From NCBI RefSeq assembly GCF_001590795.1, contig NZ_JXDL01000001.1, positions 1,249,290 to 1,292,936 on the forward strand: 43,647 bases of DNA. The letters are read 5' to 3'. The notes beneath the pieces are model-generated. The model made no database searches. It was given only the letters and a program-made list of their open reading frames with translations, and was not told where the DNA came from. This document shows positions 19,766 through 28,102 of this stretch, in pieces. This stretch comes from Bradyrhizobium sp. AT1 (lineage in GTDB: Bacteria > Pseudomonadota > Alphaproteobacteria > Rhizobiales > Xanthobacteraceae). The stretch's first letter is position 1, and every line of letters begins with the position of its first letter. The translations under genes and the position numbers were made by a program.

Positions 19766-20526
19766 CTCCCCAACCACATCGTCAGCACCACGGCGGTCAG
19801 ATTGTTCAGCGCGTGCAGGATTATGGTGAGCCAGAGCGAACCCGCGCGGTAACGCATGTAGCCGAACCACAAGCCGATGGTGAAGACCTCGGCGAGGAAG
19901 TAGATGTCGTATTGCAGGTGGACGATCGTCCAGACCAGCGACGACAGCAGGATCGCGCCGGGCACGCGCAAAAAGCTCGCCGACCAGCCGCGAAAGAGGA
20001 AGCCGCGCGCCAGGATCTCCTCCGACATCGGCGCGGCCACGCTGAAGGCGAACAGCAGCAACAGTGCTGCGCCCTTGTCGCGGCCCGATTTCAACAGATC
20101 GGTCATGAAGCCCGGCGTCGCCTCGCGGCCAAGCGCGCGCGACATCGTCTCCCAAACCACGACGATCAGGATGAGGCCGACCGCACCGAACAACAGCTGC
20201 TTCCAGGACGGCCAGTGCAGGGCGAGATAATCGATGAAGGAAGCTTTCTTGATGGCAATGGCGAGCCACACCGCCAGAAGCGTCGCCGGCAGCCCCATGA
20301 TGACCGAGAGCGCGAGCGCCTGAGGATCGCGGCCGACGAGCTGGAGCGAGGCGAAGTCCATGGGAAGACCACGCTGCGCCACCAACAGGACGACGGCGCC
20401 GATCTGTCCGACGAACATCGCGGCGAAGATGAAAAGGCCCCACAGCGCCGTGCCCCAAAACTTCCAGACGCGTGGCGTCGCCGGCGCCACGGTCAGCGGC
20501 GGGCGATCGGGATCAAGGGAATCCAT
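19762..20526 (-). CDS. CPBP-family intramembrane metalloprotease
   Basis: A 254-residue membrane protein of the CAAX protease and bacteriocin-processing (Abi/CPBP) family, with several membrane segments. The active-site motifs are present: EEILARG (EExxxR) near residue 175, the VWTIVH segment with the second-motif His, and HALNN (HxxxN) near the C-terminus. In bacteria such proteases process peptides or take part in bacteriocin immunity; the substrate here is unknown. I choose the ATG at 20526; a GTG at 20553 would add nine residues and overlap the upstream aidB stop by four bases (GTGA), which is a real alternative. It is probably cotranscribed with aidB. Confidence 0.88.
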   Translation of the reverse strand: MDSLDPDRPPLTVAPATPRVWKFWGTALWGLFIFAAMFVGQIGAVVLLVAQRGLPMDFASLQLVGRDPQALALSVIMGLPATLLAVWLAIAIKKASFIDYLALHWPSWKQLLFGAVGLILIVVVWETMSRALGREATPGFMTDLLKSGRDKGAALLLLFAFSVAAPMSEEILARGFLFRGWSASFLRVPGAILLSSLVWTIVHLQYDIYFLAEVFTIGLWFGYMRYRAGSLWLTIILHALNNLTAVVLTMWLGS

Positions 20527-20549
20527 CAGGACGCTTTCGTTTGGAACAC

Positions 20550-22193
20550 TCACGGCAACGCCCGCTCCAGCAGCGCACGGACCTCGCCGCTCTCCAGCTC
20601 CACGGCGCCGTACATGCTGGCGCGATCGGCTGCAAGACGCGTGCTTGCGAACAGTTCGGCATGGCGCGGAGACACGCCGTTCAGCGCCGCAGCCGCGGCC
20701 AGCAGCGCCAGCTTCTCGACCGCCAACCGCGCGACGCGCTCGCCGTCGGCGCGGCGAAACGTCTTGCCGATGAATGCGAACGTCTCCTCCGCCCCCGGCA
20801 GGCCCTTCGTCGCGGCCGCGAGCGATTTCAGCACGGCCGTCGCTGCTTCCGGTTCGCGCGAGAGCGCGCGGAGCACGTCGAGGCACATCACGTTGCCCGA
20901 GCCTTCCCAGATCGCGTTGACGGGCGACTCCCGATAGTGCCGCGCCAAAATGCCATCCTCGACATAGCCATTGCCGCCGAGGCATTCCATGGCCTCATAG
21001 AGGAACGGCGGCGCGCTCTTGCAGGTCCAGTATTTGATCGCGGGCGTCAACAACCGCATATAGGCGGCTTCCGCCGCATCGTGCGGTGTGCGGTCGAAGG
21101 CGCGGCAGAGTCGCATGATCAGCGCCGTGCTCGCCTCGACATGCAGCGCCATGTCCGACAGCACCGCCTGCATCAGCGGCTGGTCGGCGAGATGCTTCTG
21201 GAACACGCTGCGGTGCCGGGCATGATGCAGCGCATGCGCCAGCCCCGAGCGCATCAGGCCGACCGAGGCGATCGCGCAATCCTGCCGCGTCAGCTGCACC
21301 ATCTGGATGATGGTGCGGATGCCCTTGCCCTCCTCGCCGATCCTTTCGGCATAGGCGCCGACAAATTCGACCTCGGACGAGGCATTGGAGCGATTGCCGA
21401 GCTTGTCCTTCAGCCGCTGGAACTGGATGGCGTTCACCGAGCCATCCGGCGCGAAGCGCGGCATGAAGAAGCAGGTCAGACCCTGCTCGGCCTGCGCCAG
21501 CACCAGGAACGCATCGCACATCGGCGCCGACATGAACCATTTATGGCCGGTGATGCGATAGCCATCGCCCTCGCGCACGGCGCGCGTCATGTTGGCGCGC
21601 ACGTCGGTGCCGCCCTGCTTCTCGGTCATGCCCATGCCCAGCGTCATGCCGCGCTTGTCCCACCACGGCGCGAAGCTCGGATCGTAGCTCCTGGTCGACA
21701 GCACCGGCATCACACGCGCCAGCAGGTCCGGCTGCATCGCCAGCGCCCCGACCGAGGCACGCGTCATCGTGATCGGGCAGAGGTGGCCGGTCTCGACTTG
21801 CGCCGCCATGTAGAACTTTGCCGCACGAATGACTTCCGCGGCATCGCCCGCAGGTTTGCCATCCGCGGTCCAGGTCGAATTGTGCACGCCGGCATGGGCG
21901 CTGTGCGCCATCAGCTCGTGATAGGCGGGATGAAACTCGACCTGGTCGCGGCGATTGCCCTTGGCGTCGAAGCTGCGCAGCTTCGGCGTGTTCTCGTTCG
22001 CCAGGCGCCCGCGATCGGCCATCGCGGCCGAGCCCCAAAGCTTGCCAAATGCGGACAGCTCGCGTTCCGCCGCCGCTCCGCCATTGGCTTTCACCGCATC
22101 GACCAGCGGCCGATCCACAGTGAACAGGTCGATTTCCTCGAACGGGGGCGACTGGTTGAAGACCTCGTGGGTCGCAAAGCTCGGCTGGGTCAT
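20550..22193 (-). CDS. aidB: AidB-like acyl-CoA dehydrogenase
   Basis: A 547-residue FAD flavoprotein of the acyl-CoA dehydrogenase superfamily, AidB subgroup. E. coli AidB (541 residues) binds DNA and is induced in the adaptive response to alkylating agents; some homologues act as isovaleryl-CoA dehydrogenases. Typical AidB motifs: FNQSPPFEEIDLF near the N-terminus, MTEKQGGTDVRAN, GHKWFMSAPMCDAFLVLAQ, YEAMECLGGNGYVEDG and NAIWEGSGNVMCLDVLRA. There is no signal peptide. The downstream CPBP protease gene overlaps or abuts the stop. No Ada box can be recognised upstream, so a role in alkylation stress is by homology only. Confidence 0.9.
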   Translation of the reverse strand: MTQPSFATHEVFNQSPPFEEIDLFTVDRPLVDAVKANGGAAAERELSAFGKLWGSAAMADRGRLANENTPKLRSFDAKGNRRDQVEFHPAYHELMAHSAHAGVHNSTWTADGKPAGDAAEVIRAAKFYMAAQVETGHLCPITMTRASVGALAMQPDLLARVMPVLSTRSYDPSFAPWWDKRGMTLGMGMTEKQGGTDVRANMTRAVREGDGYRITGHKWFMSAPMCDAFLVLAQAEQGLTCFFMPRFAPDGSVNAIQFQRLKDKLGNRSNASSEVEFVGAYAERIGEEGKGIRTIIQMVQLTRQDCAIASVGLMRSGLAHALHHARHRSVFQKHLADQPLMQAVLSDMALHVEASTALIMRLCRAFDRTPHDAAEAAYMRLLTPAIKYWTCKSAPPFLYEAMECLGGNGYVEDGILARHYRESPVNAIWEGSGNVMCLDVLRALSREPEAATAVLKSLAAATKGLPGAEETFAFIGKTFRRADGERVARLAVEKLALLAAAAALNGVSPRHAELFASTRLAADRASMYGAVELESGEVRALLERALP

Positions 22194-22214
22194 CAGGTTT
22201 CCTCGGCGCGGACT

Positions 22215-22964
22215 TTAGTTCCGGCGCGGCTGGATCGGGAAATCATAGGCTGCCCCACCGGCCCCCGGCAGAGAAAAATGCCACCACTCCTTCGAATAGT
22301 TCACAAAGCCTTGCCTGGCCATCGCAGCGACCAGCCGCTTGCGCCAGGCACGCTGCTCCGGCGTGATCGACGGTGCCGCGGTATGGCCCTTGGTGTCGGT
22401 GCAGTCGTAGCCGGTGCCCATGTCGACGCTGCCTTCCGGCGCGCGCGCCTCGACCGGCGCGGTGCAATCGGCATAGCTCTTTGACGGATCATATTTGGCG
22501 GAGTTGTCGGCTTTGGGATCGACCAGCGTGAGATCGAGCGCGGCCCCGGTCGAATGCTGCGACCGGCTCGCGATGTAGCCGAGGCGGAACAGCTCGGTCT
22601 TCGGGATCTTCGGATTGTAGCGCCGCTCGGCGACGGTCTCGTGGCCGTTCTGCGACCACTTGACCATGTCGAGCGAGGCCCGCGCCGGCCGGTAGCAGTC
22701 GAACATCTTGAGCGAGAGGTTTTGCGCGGCGAGGTCCGCTTGCACCGCCTTCAGCCGCAGCCCCACCTCCTGCTTCACCACACATTCGCCGGCATTGTAA
22801 CCGGCGAGCGGACGGCCGACGAAATTGTTCGCGGTGGCGTAGCGGATGTCCTGGATGATGCTGGGGTCGATGTCGCGCAGGTAAACGAAGCCGCCGGGGA
22901 GCGATTGGGCGTGGGCTGAGCTCACCGTCATTGCCGCCAGGAACGCCGTCACAATTCTTTTCAC
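22215..22964 (-). CDS. D-alanyl-D-alanine dipeptidase (VanX/DdpX-type, M15)
   Basis: A 249-residue exported zinc peptidase that hydrolyses D-Ala-D-Ala or related muropeptides. The first 20 residues are a signal peptide (VSSAHAQS), so it acts in the periplasm, unlike cytoplasmic VanX. Zinc-site motifs are present: SQHSTGAALDLTL (SxHxxGxAxD) and EWWHFS (ExWH, with catalytic Glu and third ligand His). FDCYRPARA is the conserved arginine segment. The start is GTG at 22964, chosen because it begins the signal peptide; no ATG lies close. The organism may use it to recycle peptidoglycan dipeptide; resistance is not implied. Confidence 0.88.
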   Translation of the reverse strand: MKRIVTAFLAAMTVSSAHAQSLPGGFVYLRDIDPSIIQDIRYATANNFVGRPLAGYNAGECVVKQEVGLRLKAVQADLAAQNLSLKMFDCYRPARASLDMVKWSQNGHETVAERRYNPKIPKTELFRLGYIASRSQHSTGAALDLTLVDPKADNSAKYDPSKSYADCTAPVEARAPEGSVDMGTGYDCTDTKGHTAAPSITPEQRAWRKRLVAAMARQGFVNYSKEWWHFSLPGAGGAAYDFPIQPRRN

Positions 22965-22983
22965 GGAATGCCCCACATCGTCA

Positions 22984-23098
22984 TGGCCGGGCATAGCCGT
23001 CTGAAGGACGGCGTCGCTTCCGCTCGCCTATGCCCGGCCATCCACGTTTTTGCATCAAAAGCGATAGAAGATCGTGGATGCCCGGGACAAGCCCGGGC
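22984..23098. repeat. Palindromic intergenic repeat with three hairpins
   Basis: Three inverted repeats follow one another. TGGCCGGGCATAG at 22984-22996 matches CTATGCCCGGCCA at 23028-23040 perfectly, with an inner GCCGTC/GACGGC hairpin. ATCCACG (23040-23046) matches CGTGGAT (23073-23079). GCCCGGG (23080-23086) matches CCCGGGC (23092-23098). It lies in the pyrB upstream region and could form strong RNA structure there. It looks like a dispersed rhizobial intergenic element. Confidence 0.7.
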
Positions 23099-23209
23099 AT
23101 GACGGACAGGTCACGCCACGGCGGCGAAACCGACAGATCAGGGGATAACTCACCGGCCCGGCATTGGCCCTTGCCCACCCCGCCGTCCACGCCTATAGCT
23201 CTCGTTTTA

Positions 23210-24157
23210 ATGACATCGAAATCGACCTTCGTCCTCGGCCACCGGCATTTGCTGGGCATCGAGGGCCTTTCCGCGGCCGACATCACCGGCCTGCTCGACC
23301 TGTCCGAAGAATATGTCGAGCTCAACCGCCAGGTTGACAAGAAGCGCACCGTCCTGCGGGGACGGACGCAGGTGAACCTCTTCTTCGAGGCCTCCACCCG
23401 GACCCAATCCTCGTTCGAGCTCGCGGGAAAGCGGCTCGGCGCGGACGTCATGAACATGTCGGTGTCCTCCTCGTCCATGAAGAAGGGCGAGACGCTGATC
23501 GACACCGCGATGACGCTGAACGCGATGCATCCGGACATCCTGGTGATGCGCCATCACGCCTCGGGCGCGGTGGAACTGCTGGCGCGCAAGGTTGACGGTT
23601 CCGTGATCAATGCCGGCGACGGCGCGCATGAGCATCCGACCCAGGCCCTGCTCGACGCGCTGACGATCCGCCGCAACAAGGGCCGGATCGAGGGGCTCGT
23701 GGTCGCGATCTGCGGCGACGTGCTGCATTCGCGCGTCGCCCGCTCCAACATCATCCTGCTCAACACGATGGGCGCCCGCGTCCGCGTGGTCGGCCCCACC
23801 ACGCTGCTGCCGCCCGGCATCGAGCGGATGGGCGTCGAGGTCGCGCGCGACATGCGCGAGGGCCTCAACGGCGCCGACATCGTCATGATGCTGCGGCTGC
23901 AGCGCGAGCGCATGAACGGCTCCTTCGTGCCGTCATCGTCCGAATATTTCCACTATTTCGGGCTCGACCAGAAGAAGCTCGCCTACGCCAAGCCCGATGC
24001 CCTCGTGATGCATCCCGGCCCCATGAACCGCGGCGTCGAGATCGACTCGATCGTGGCCGACGGCGCGCAGTCCCTGATCCGCGAACAGGTGGAGATGGGC
24101 GTCGCCGTGCGCATGGCGGTGCTGGAAGCGCTCGCCCGTAACCTGCCGAACGCGTGA
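23210..24157 (+). CDS. pyrB: Aspartate carbamoyltransferase catalytic subunit
   Basis: A 315-residue enzyme forming N-carbamoyl-L-aspartate from carbamoyl phosphate and aspartate, the first committed step of pyrimidine synthesis. The carbamoyl-phosphate motif [13 protein letters not shown] is near residue 60, HPTQALLD near 145, and the MHPGPMNRG aspartate loop near 270. The ATG at 23210 begins [16 protein letters not shown]; the longer open frame upstream runs through a repeat. Its stop overlaps the pyrC-like gene (GTGATG), so the two products are probably made together. No pyrI-type regulatory subunit gene is nearby, which fits the pyrBC' arrangement. Confidence 0.97.
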   Translation: MTSKSTFVLGHRHLLGIEGLSAADITGLLDLSEEYVELNRQVDKKRTVLRGRTQVNLFFEASTRTQSSFELAGKRLGADVMNMSVSSSSMKKGETLIDTAMTLNAMHPDILVMRHHASGAVELLARKVDGSVINAGDGAHEHPTQALLDALTIRRNKGRIEGLVVAICGDVLHSRVARSNIILLNTMGARVRVVGPTTLLPPGIERMGVEVARDMREGLNGADIVMMLRLQRERMNGSFVPSSSEYFHYFGLDQKKLAYAKPDALVMHPGPMNRGVEIDSIVADGAQSLIREQVEMGVAVRMAVLEALARNLPNA

Positions 24158-25464
24158 TGCCGATGCTGACCGATCGCCGCCCCATCCTGCTCGCTAACGC
24201 CCGCGTCGTCGATCCCTCCAGGGATTTCGACGGTGTCGGCGACGTCCTGATCGCCGACGGCATCATCCGCGAGACCCGCCGCGGCATCGGCGCGGCCGGC
24301 GTCCCCGAAGGCACCGACATCGTCAACTGCTCCGGCAAGATCGTGGCGCCCGGCCTCGTCGACATGCGCGCCTTCGTCGGCGAACCCGGCTTCAGCCATC
24401 GCGAGACCTTTGCCACCGCCAGCCAGGCGGCGGCGACCGGCGGCATCACCACCATCATCTGCCAGCCCGATACGTCGCCGGTGATCGACAATTCGGCGAC
24501 CGTCGACTTCGTGATGCGCCGCGCCCGCGACACCGCCATCGTCAACATCCAGCCGATGGCCGCGCTCACCAAGGGCATGCAAGGCCAGGAGATGACCGAG
24601 TTCGGCCTGCTCAAGGCCGCGGGCGCGATTGCCTTCAGCGATGGCACCAGAAGCGTGACCAATGCGCAGGTGATGCGCCGCGCGCTGACCTATGCCCGCG
24701 ATTTCGACGCGCTGATCGTGCACTTCACCGAGGATCCGGATCTCGTCGGCGAAGGCGTGATGAACGAGGGTGAGTTCGCATCGCGCCTCGGCTTGATGGG
24801 CATTCCGAATGCCGCCGAGGCCGTCATGCTCGAGCGCGACATGCGCCTCGTGGCGCTGACCGGCGGCCGCTATCACGCGGCCTCGCTGAGCTGCATCGAC
24901 TCGCTCGAGATCCTCCAGCGCTCCCGCGACGCAGGCCTCGCCGTCAGCGCCTCGGTCTCGATCAACCATCTCGCGCTGAACGAGAACGACATCGGCCCGT
25001 ATCGGACGTTCCTGAAGCTGTCGCCCCCACTGCGCACCGAGGACGACCGCCGCGCGCTGGTGGCAGCGGTGGCCTCCGGCCTGCTCGACGTCATCATGTC
25101 CGACCACAATCCGCAGGACGTCGAGGTCAAGCGCCTCCCCTTCGCGGAAGCCGCGCCCGGCGCCGTCGGTCTCGAAACCATGCTGCCGGCGGGCCTGCGC
25201 CTCGTGCACAATGGCGAGCTGGACCTGAAGACGCTGATCCGGGCGATGTCGACCCGGCCGGCCGAGTTGCTCGGGCTAGCAGGAGGAACCCTGCGCGCCG
25301 GCAGCCCGGCCGACGTCATCGTGATCGACCCCGACGTGCCCTGGGTGGTCGATCCCGCCGATCTCAAATCGCCCTGCAAGAACACCCCGTTCGACGAGGC
25401 CCGCTTTACAGGCCGCGTGGTGCGGACCATTGTCGGCGGCCGCACGGTGTACGAGCATGTCTGA
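24157..25464 (+). CDS. pyrC: Dihydroorotase homologue lacking metal ligands (PyrC'/PyrX type)
   Basis: A 435-residue amidohydrolase-fold protein of the class I dihydroorotase family, but apparently inactive. The hallmark metal motif HxHxREPG is replaced by DMRAFVGEPG, so both histidines are gone. The segment that in active enzymes reads HxxHxS is YHAASLS, and the PHH motif is INH. Only parts remain (HFTEDP, SDHNP). In Pseudomonas an inactive dihydroorotase encoded next to pyrB is a structural subunit of the transcarbamoylase holoenzyme, and I infer the same role here. The start is ATG 24157 overlapping the pyrB stop; GTG 24154 is an alternative. A functional dihydroorotase should be encoded elsewhere. 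Confidence 0.88.
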   Translation: MPMLTDRRPILLANARVVDPSRDFDGVGDVLIADGIIRETRRGIGAAGVPEGTDIVNCSGKIVAPGLVDMRAFVGEPGFSHRETFATASQAAATGGITTIICQPDTSPVIDNSATVDFVMRRARDTAIVNIQPMAALTKGMQGQEMTEFGLLKAAGAIAFSDGTRSVTNAQVMRRALTYARDFDALIVHFTEDPDLVGEGVMNEGEFASRLGLMGIPNAAEAVMLERDMRLVALTGGRYHAASLSCIDSLEILQRSRDAGLAVSASVSINHLALNENDIGPYRTFLKLSPPLRTEDDRRALVAAVASGLLDVIMSDHNPQDVEVKRLPFAEAAPGAVGLETMLPAGLRLVHNGELDLKTLIRAMSTRPAELLGLAGGTLRAGSPADVIVIDPDVPWVVDPADLKSPCKNTPFDEARFTGRVVRTIVGGRTVYEHV

Positions 25465-25549
25465 CGTGAAATCCAGCCTCGCGAAATCCAGCCTTGCGAA
25501 ATCCAGCCTGACGAAGTCCAGCCTTGGGAGCTTCCGCAATGGGGCTTGA
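25457..25549 (+). CDS. Possible 30-residue KSSLA-repeat peptide (uncertain)
   Basis: An ATG inside the end of the pyrC-like gene opens a 30-codon frame running through the 15-base tandem repeat and stopping inside plsY. The peptide would be MSDV followed by four KSSLx pentapeptides and a short tail. I see no clear ribosome site. It overlaps both neighbours, so it is more likely a by-product of the repeat than a gene. Confidence 0.18.
   Translation: MSDVKSSLAKSSLAKSSLTKSSLGSFRNGA
25468..25527 (+). repeat. Four tandem copies of a 15-base unit
   Basis: Units at 25468-25482, 25483-25497, 25498-25512 and 25513-25527 have the consensus GAAATCCAGCCTYGC and differ at a few positions, mostly the last bases and one A-to-G in the fourth copy. 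The array fills most of the 74-base gap between the pyrC-like gene and plsY. It looks like a slippage-prone minisatellite; the 15-base period keeps any overlapping reading frame. Confidence 0.85.
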
Positions 25550-26135
25550 AGCCTTCCTGCCGGTGGCCTTCGTCATCGGGTATCTGCTCGGCTCGATTCC
25601 ATTCGGCCTGGTCCTGACCCGGCTCGCCGGCACGCAGGATATCCGCTCGATCGGCTCCGGCAGCATCGGCGCCACCAACGTGCTGCGCACCGGAAGCAAA
25701 GGCCTTGCCGCGGGCACCCTGCTGCTCGACGCGCTCAAGGGCACCGCGGCCGTGGTGATATCGGGCTACCTTGCCGGCCCCAACGCCGCCATGGTGGCCG
25801 GGCTCGGTGCCTTCCTCGGCCATCTCTTCCCGGTCTGGCTCAAGTTTAGAGGCGGCAAGGGCGTCGCGGTCTATATCGGCATCCTGCTCGGCCTGTTCTG
25901 GCCCGGCATGGTGGTGTTCTGCCTGCTCTGGCTGGCGACCGCCTTCACCACCCGCTACTCGTCGCTGTCGGCGCTGGTGGCCGCGTTCATCACGCCGATC
26001 TTCCTATGGTGGTTCGGACACCTCGCGCTCGCAGCATTGTTCGCCGTCCTCACGCTGCTGCTGTTCTACGCGCATCGCGAGAACATCAAGCGGTTGCAAG
26101 CGGGCAAGGAAAGCCGGATCGGCGAGAAGGCTTGA
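25539..26135 (+). CDS. plsY: Glycerol-3-phosphate acyltransferase PlsY
   Basis: A 198-residue membrane enzyme that transfers the acyl group from acyl-phosphate to glycerol 3-phosphate, the first step of phosphatidic acid synthesis. About five membrane helices are visible. The three family motifs are [14 protein letters not shown] near residue 40, the FRGGKGVA segment near 105, and the C-terminal [14 protein letters not shown]. The ATG at 25539 follows a GGGAG site; the in-frame TTG at 25524 lies in the tandem repeat and is less likely. It follows the pyrC-like gene by 74 bases on the same strand, probably in the same transcript. Confidence 0.95.
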   Translation: MGLEAFLPVAFVIGYLLGSIPFGLVLTRLAGTQDIRSIGSGSIGATNVLRTGSKGLAAGTLLLDALKGTAAVVISGYLAGPNAAMVAGLGAFLGHLFPVWLKFRGGKGVAVYIGILLGLFWPGMVVFCLLWLATAFTTRYSSLSALVAAFITPIFLWWFGHLALAALFAVLTLLLFYAHRENIKRLQAGKESRIGEKA

Positions 26136-26187
26136 AGGCAGGGCATCTACGGATACCCGAGAGACCCTTCTGCATTATATGCCAAAT

Positions 26188-26257
26188 CCTGTTCGCAACT
26201 CGCCGCTGACTCGCGGCGGGCAGTAGCGAACAGGTTCCATGCCTGTCATCCTGACAG
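26188..26257 (+). ncRNA. Structured leader or small RNA upstream of the patatin gene
   Basis: CCTGTTCGC (26188-26196) pairs perfectly with GCGAACAGG (26226-26234). Inside, CGCCGC pairs with GCGGCG around a 6-base loop. A second hairpin follows, CTGTCA-TCC-TGACAG (26243-26257). This could be the plsY transcript end, a regulatory leader for the phospholipase gene, or an independent small RNA. I do not recognise a known family. Confidence 0.35.
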
Positions 26258-26285
26258 TGCGAATGGCGTTACGCGGTTGCTCGGA

Positions 26286-27449
26286 ATGGGCGAGAAGATT
26301 GACGGCATGCACGATGACGGTGGCTCGCAGGGCACTGCGGCAAGTCGGCTGCTGTCGGCGACCACCATCTGGTCCGATGCGTCCGCGCCGCTTCCAACAC
26401 CCGCCGCCGTTTCGCCGCCCGCGCCCGTGGTGCCAGCGCCTGCGCCGGTCGAGGTCGTGACGGCCACTGCCCCGGTTGAGCAGATGCGCGCTGGCCCATG
26501 GCCTCCCCGAAGGCTCTCGCTCGCGCTGCAAGGCGGCGGCACCTTTGCCGCCTTCACCTGGGGCGTGCTGGAGCGCCTACTGGAAGAGCCGATCGAGATC
26601 GACACGATCAGCGGCGCCAGCGCCGGCGCCATCAACGCGCTGCTGCTCGCCTCCGGCCTTGCCGAAGGCGGCCGCGAAGCTGCGCGCAGCCGGCTGAGCC
26701 GGTTCTGGCTCCGCCTGATGCACGAGGCCTCGTTCCGCTCGCTGATGCTGGTGGGTGGTTTCTCGCCGGCGGGAAGCTCGGTCGCATTCGGTCCGACGCT
26801 GCGCTCCGGCCAGTTCGATCCGTTCGACCTCGATCCGCTCAGGCAGGCGCTGTCGCGCGACATCGACTTTGCCGGGCTGCGCGGCGCCCGCTCTCCAAAG
26901 CTGCTGATCGCGGCGACGCGGATCCGCGACGGCCAGCAGCAGATCTTCCGCAACGACGCCCTCACCGCCGACGTCGCGCTGGCCTCGACCTGCCCGCCAC
27001 TGGTTCACTGCGCCGTCGAGATCGAGGGCGAGGCCTATTGGGATGGCGGCTTCGGCGGCAATCCGCCGTTGCTGCGGCTGGCGCAGGAGACCTCGACGGC
27101 CGACGTTCTGCTGGTCCAGGTCACGCCGGCGCGCGACAGCTACGTGCCGATCACCCTCGCCGCGATCGACCGCCGGCTGGACCAGATCGCCGCCAACGCC
27201 GCGCTCAATGCCGAGCTCGCCGCGATCGCATGGTCGCAGGCGCATGCCGCGCCGTCGCTGCGCCTCACCAGGATCGCAGCGGAAGATTCCGTTGACGGCC
27301 TGGCGCAACGTTCGTCCACCGATCTCGGCCGCGGCTTCATTCGCCTGCTGCACCGGAACGGTCGTCACGCTGCCGAACGCTGGCTCGGGCAAGGCGCGAC
27401 CGCGACACAGGATGCCGCGCCCGCGCGAGCCGAGCCGGCGCTGGTCTGA
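26286..27449 (+). CDS. Patatin-like phospholipase
   Basis: A 387-residue acyl hydrolase with a Ser-Asp dyad, expected to release fatty acids from phospholipids. Residues 30-65 are a Pro/Ala-rich linker. The catalytic domain starts near residue 75 with LALQGGGTFAAFTWGVLE (glycine-rich oxyanion hole), then GASAGAINA (GxSxG nucleophile), and WDGGFGGNPP (DGG with catalytic Asp) near 250. There is no signal peptide, so it is cytosolic or membrane-associated. The start is uncertain: ATG 26286 is used, with TTG 26277 and ATG 26307 as alternatives, none with a strong ribosome site. A structured leader precedes it. Similar proteins are common in rhizobia; the substrate is unknown. Confidence 0.9.
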   Translation: MGEKIDGMHDDGGSQGTAASRLLSATTIWSDASAPLPTPAAVSPPAPVVPAPAPVEVVTATAPVEQMRAGPWPPRRLSLALQGGGTFAAFTWGVLERLLEEPIEIDTISGASAGAINALLLASGLAEGGREAARSRLSRFWLRLMHEASFRSLMLVGGFSPAGSSVAFGPTLRSGQFDPFDLDPLRQALSRDIDFAGLRGARSPKLLIAATRIRDGQQQIFRNDALTADVALASTCPPLVHCAVEIEGEAYWDGGFGGNPPLLRLAQETSTADVLLVQVTPARDSYVPITLAAIDRRLDQIAANAALNAELAAIAWSQAHAAPSLRLTRIAAEDSVDGLAQRSSTDLGRGFIRLLHRNGRHAAERWLGQGATATQDAAPARAEPALV

Positions 27450-27457
27450 TCCCTCGC

Positions 27458-28060
27458 CTACCCGGCAAAGCCCGACCTTGCGGGCGCCGGCGCCTCGCGC
27501 AGCGGCTCGATCGCCAACCGGTAGCCGGCAAGGCGCGCGATCGGCGCAAGCACGGCGAACAGCAGTTTTTGCAGCCAGATCGGTGCGCCAGCCAGATACA
27601 TGTGATCGCGATAGGCGTGTAGCACCAACGCGATCAGCAGGACGTTCGGATCGCCGGCGCTGGAGAACCATTTGGGCTGCGTCATCGTGAGCGTGACGAA
27701 ATTGGCGAAGAAGCGCAGATGCTGCTGCGCCGGCGTGAAGGAGACCTCGAGCTCGGCGCTGCCGTCGCCGGCATTGGCGAAATAATGCGGTCTGCCACGT
27801 GGCACGGTCACGCTGCCGCCGGCCTCCACCACTTGCTCGCGCCCGTCGACGACGAATTTGACGCGACCGCTCCTCACCGCAAAATGCTCGTCCGCGCCGG
27901 GATGCACGTGCACGAGCGCGTTGCCGCCGCCCGAGCCGCCCTTTTCGATGATCACGCCGAAACGTGCGACGTCACGGTTGTCGAGCAGTCCGGAGAAGAC
28001 AAACGTCTCCTTGTTGAACGCATTGCGCAGCCGGGTGCCGCGGACGAATTCTGTCGACAT
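27458..28060 (-). CDS. Cupin-domain protein
   Basis: A 200-residue protein with a single cupin barrel at about residues 35-110: VHVHPGADEHFAVRSGRVKFVVDG supplies the metal-binding His/Glu set (HxHxxxxE-like), and VPRGRPHYFANAG the second motif. The C-terminal half has a hydrophobic helical stretch (about 130-185) that may associate with the membrane. It converges on the patatin gene with only 8 bases between stops. It follows the AraC regulator gene by 42 bases on the same strand, so the two may form one transcript. The reaction is unknown. Confidence 0.85.
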   Translation of the reverse strand: MSTEFVRGTRLRNAFNKETFVFSGLLDNRDVARFGVIIEKGGSGGGNALVHVHPGADEHFAVRSGRVKFVVDGREQVVEAGGSVTVPRGRPHYFANAGDGSAELEVSFTPAQQHLRFFANFVTLTMTQPKWFSSAGDPNVLLIALVLHAYRDHMYLAGAPIWLQKLLFAVLAPIARLAGYRLAIEPLREAPAPARSGFAG

Positions 28061-28102
28061 ATTGCATCTCCTTGCGAAGTCTGGAGACGCGCTGGTAGCG
28101 GC

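Noticed and set aside
19762..22193. aidB plus CPBP protease as a defence (abortive infection) system
   Set aside because: The Abi name of the protease family comes from some phage-defence members, but no other defence gene is nearby and AidB is a housekeeping-type stress protein.
25468..25527. 15-base repeats considered as a CRISPR remnant or iteron origin
   Set aside because: No spacers, no replication gene nearby, and the units are too short and too few.
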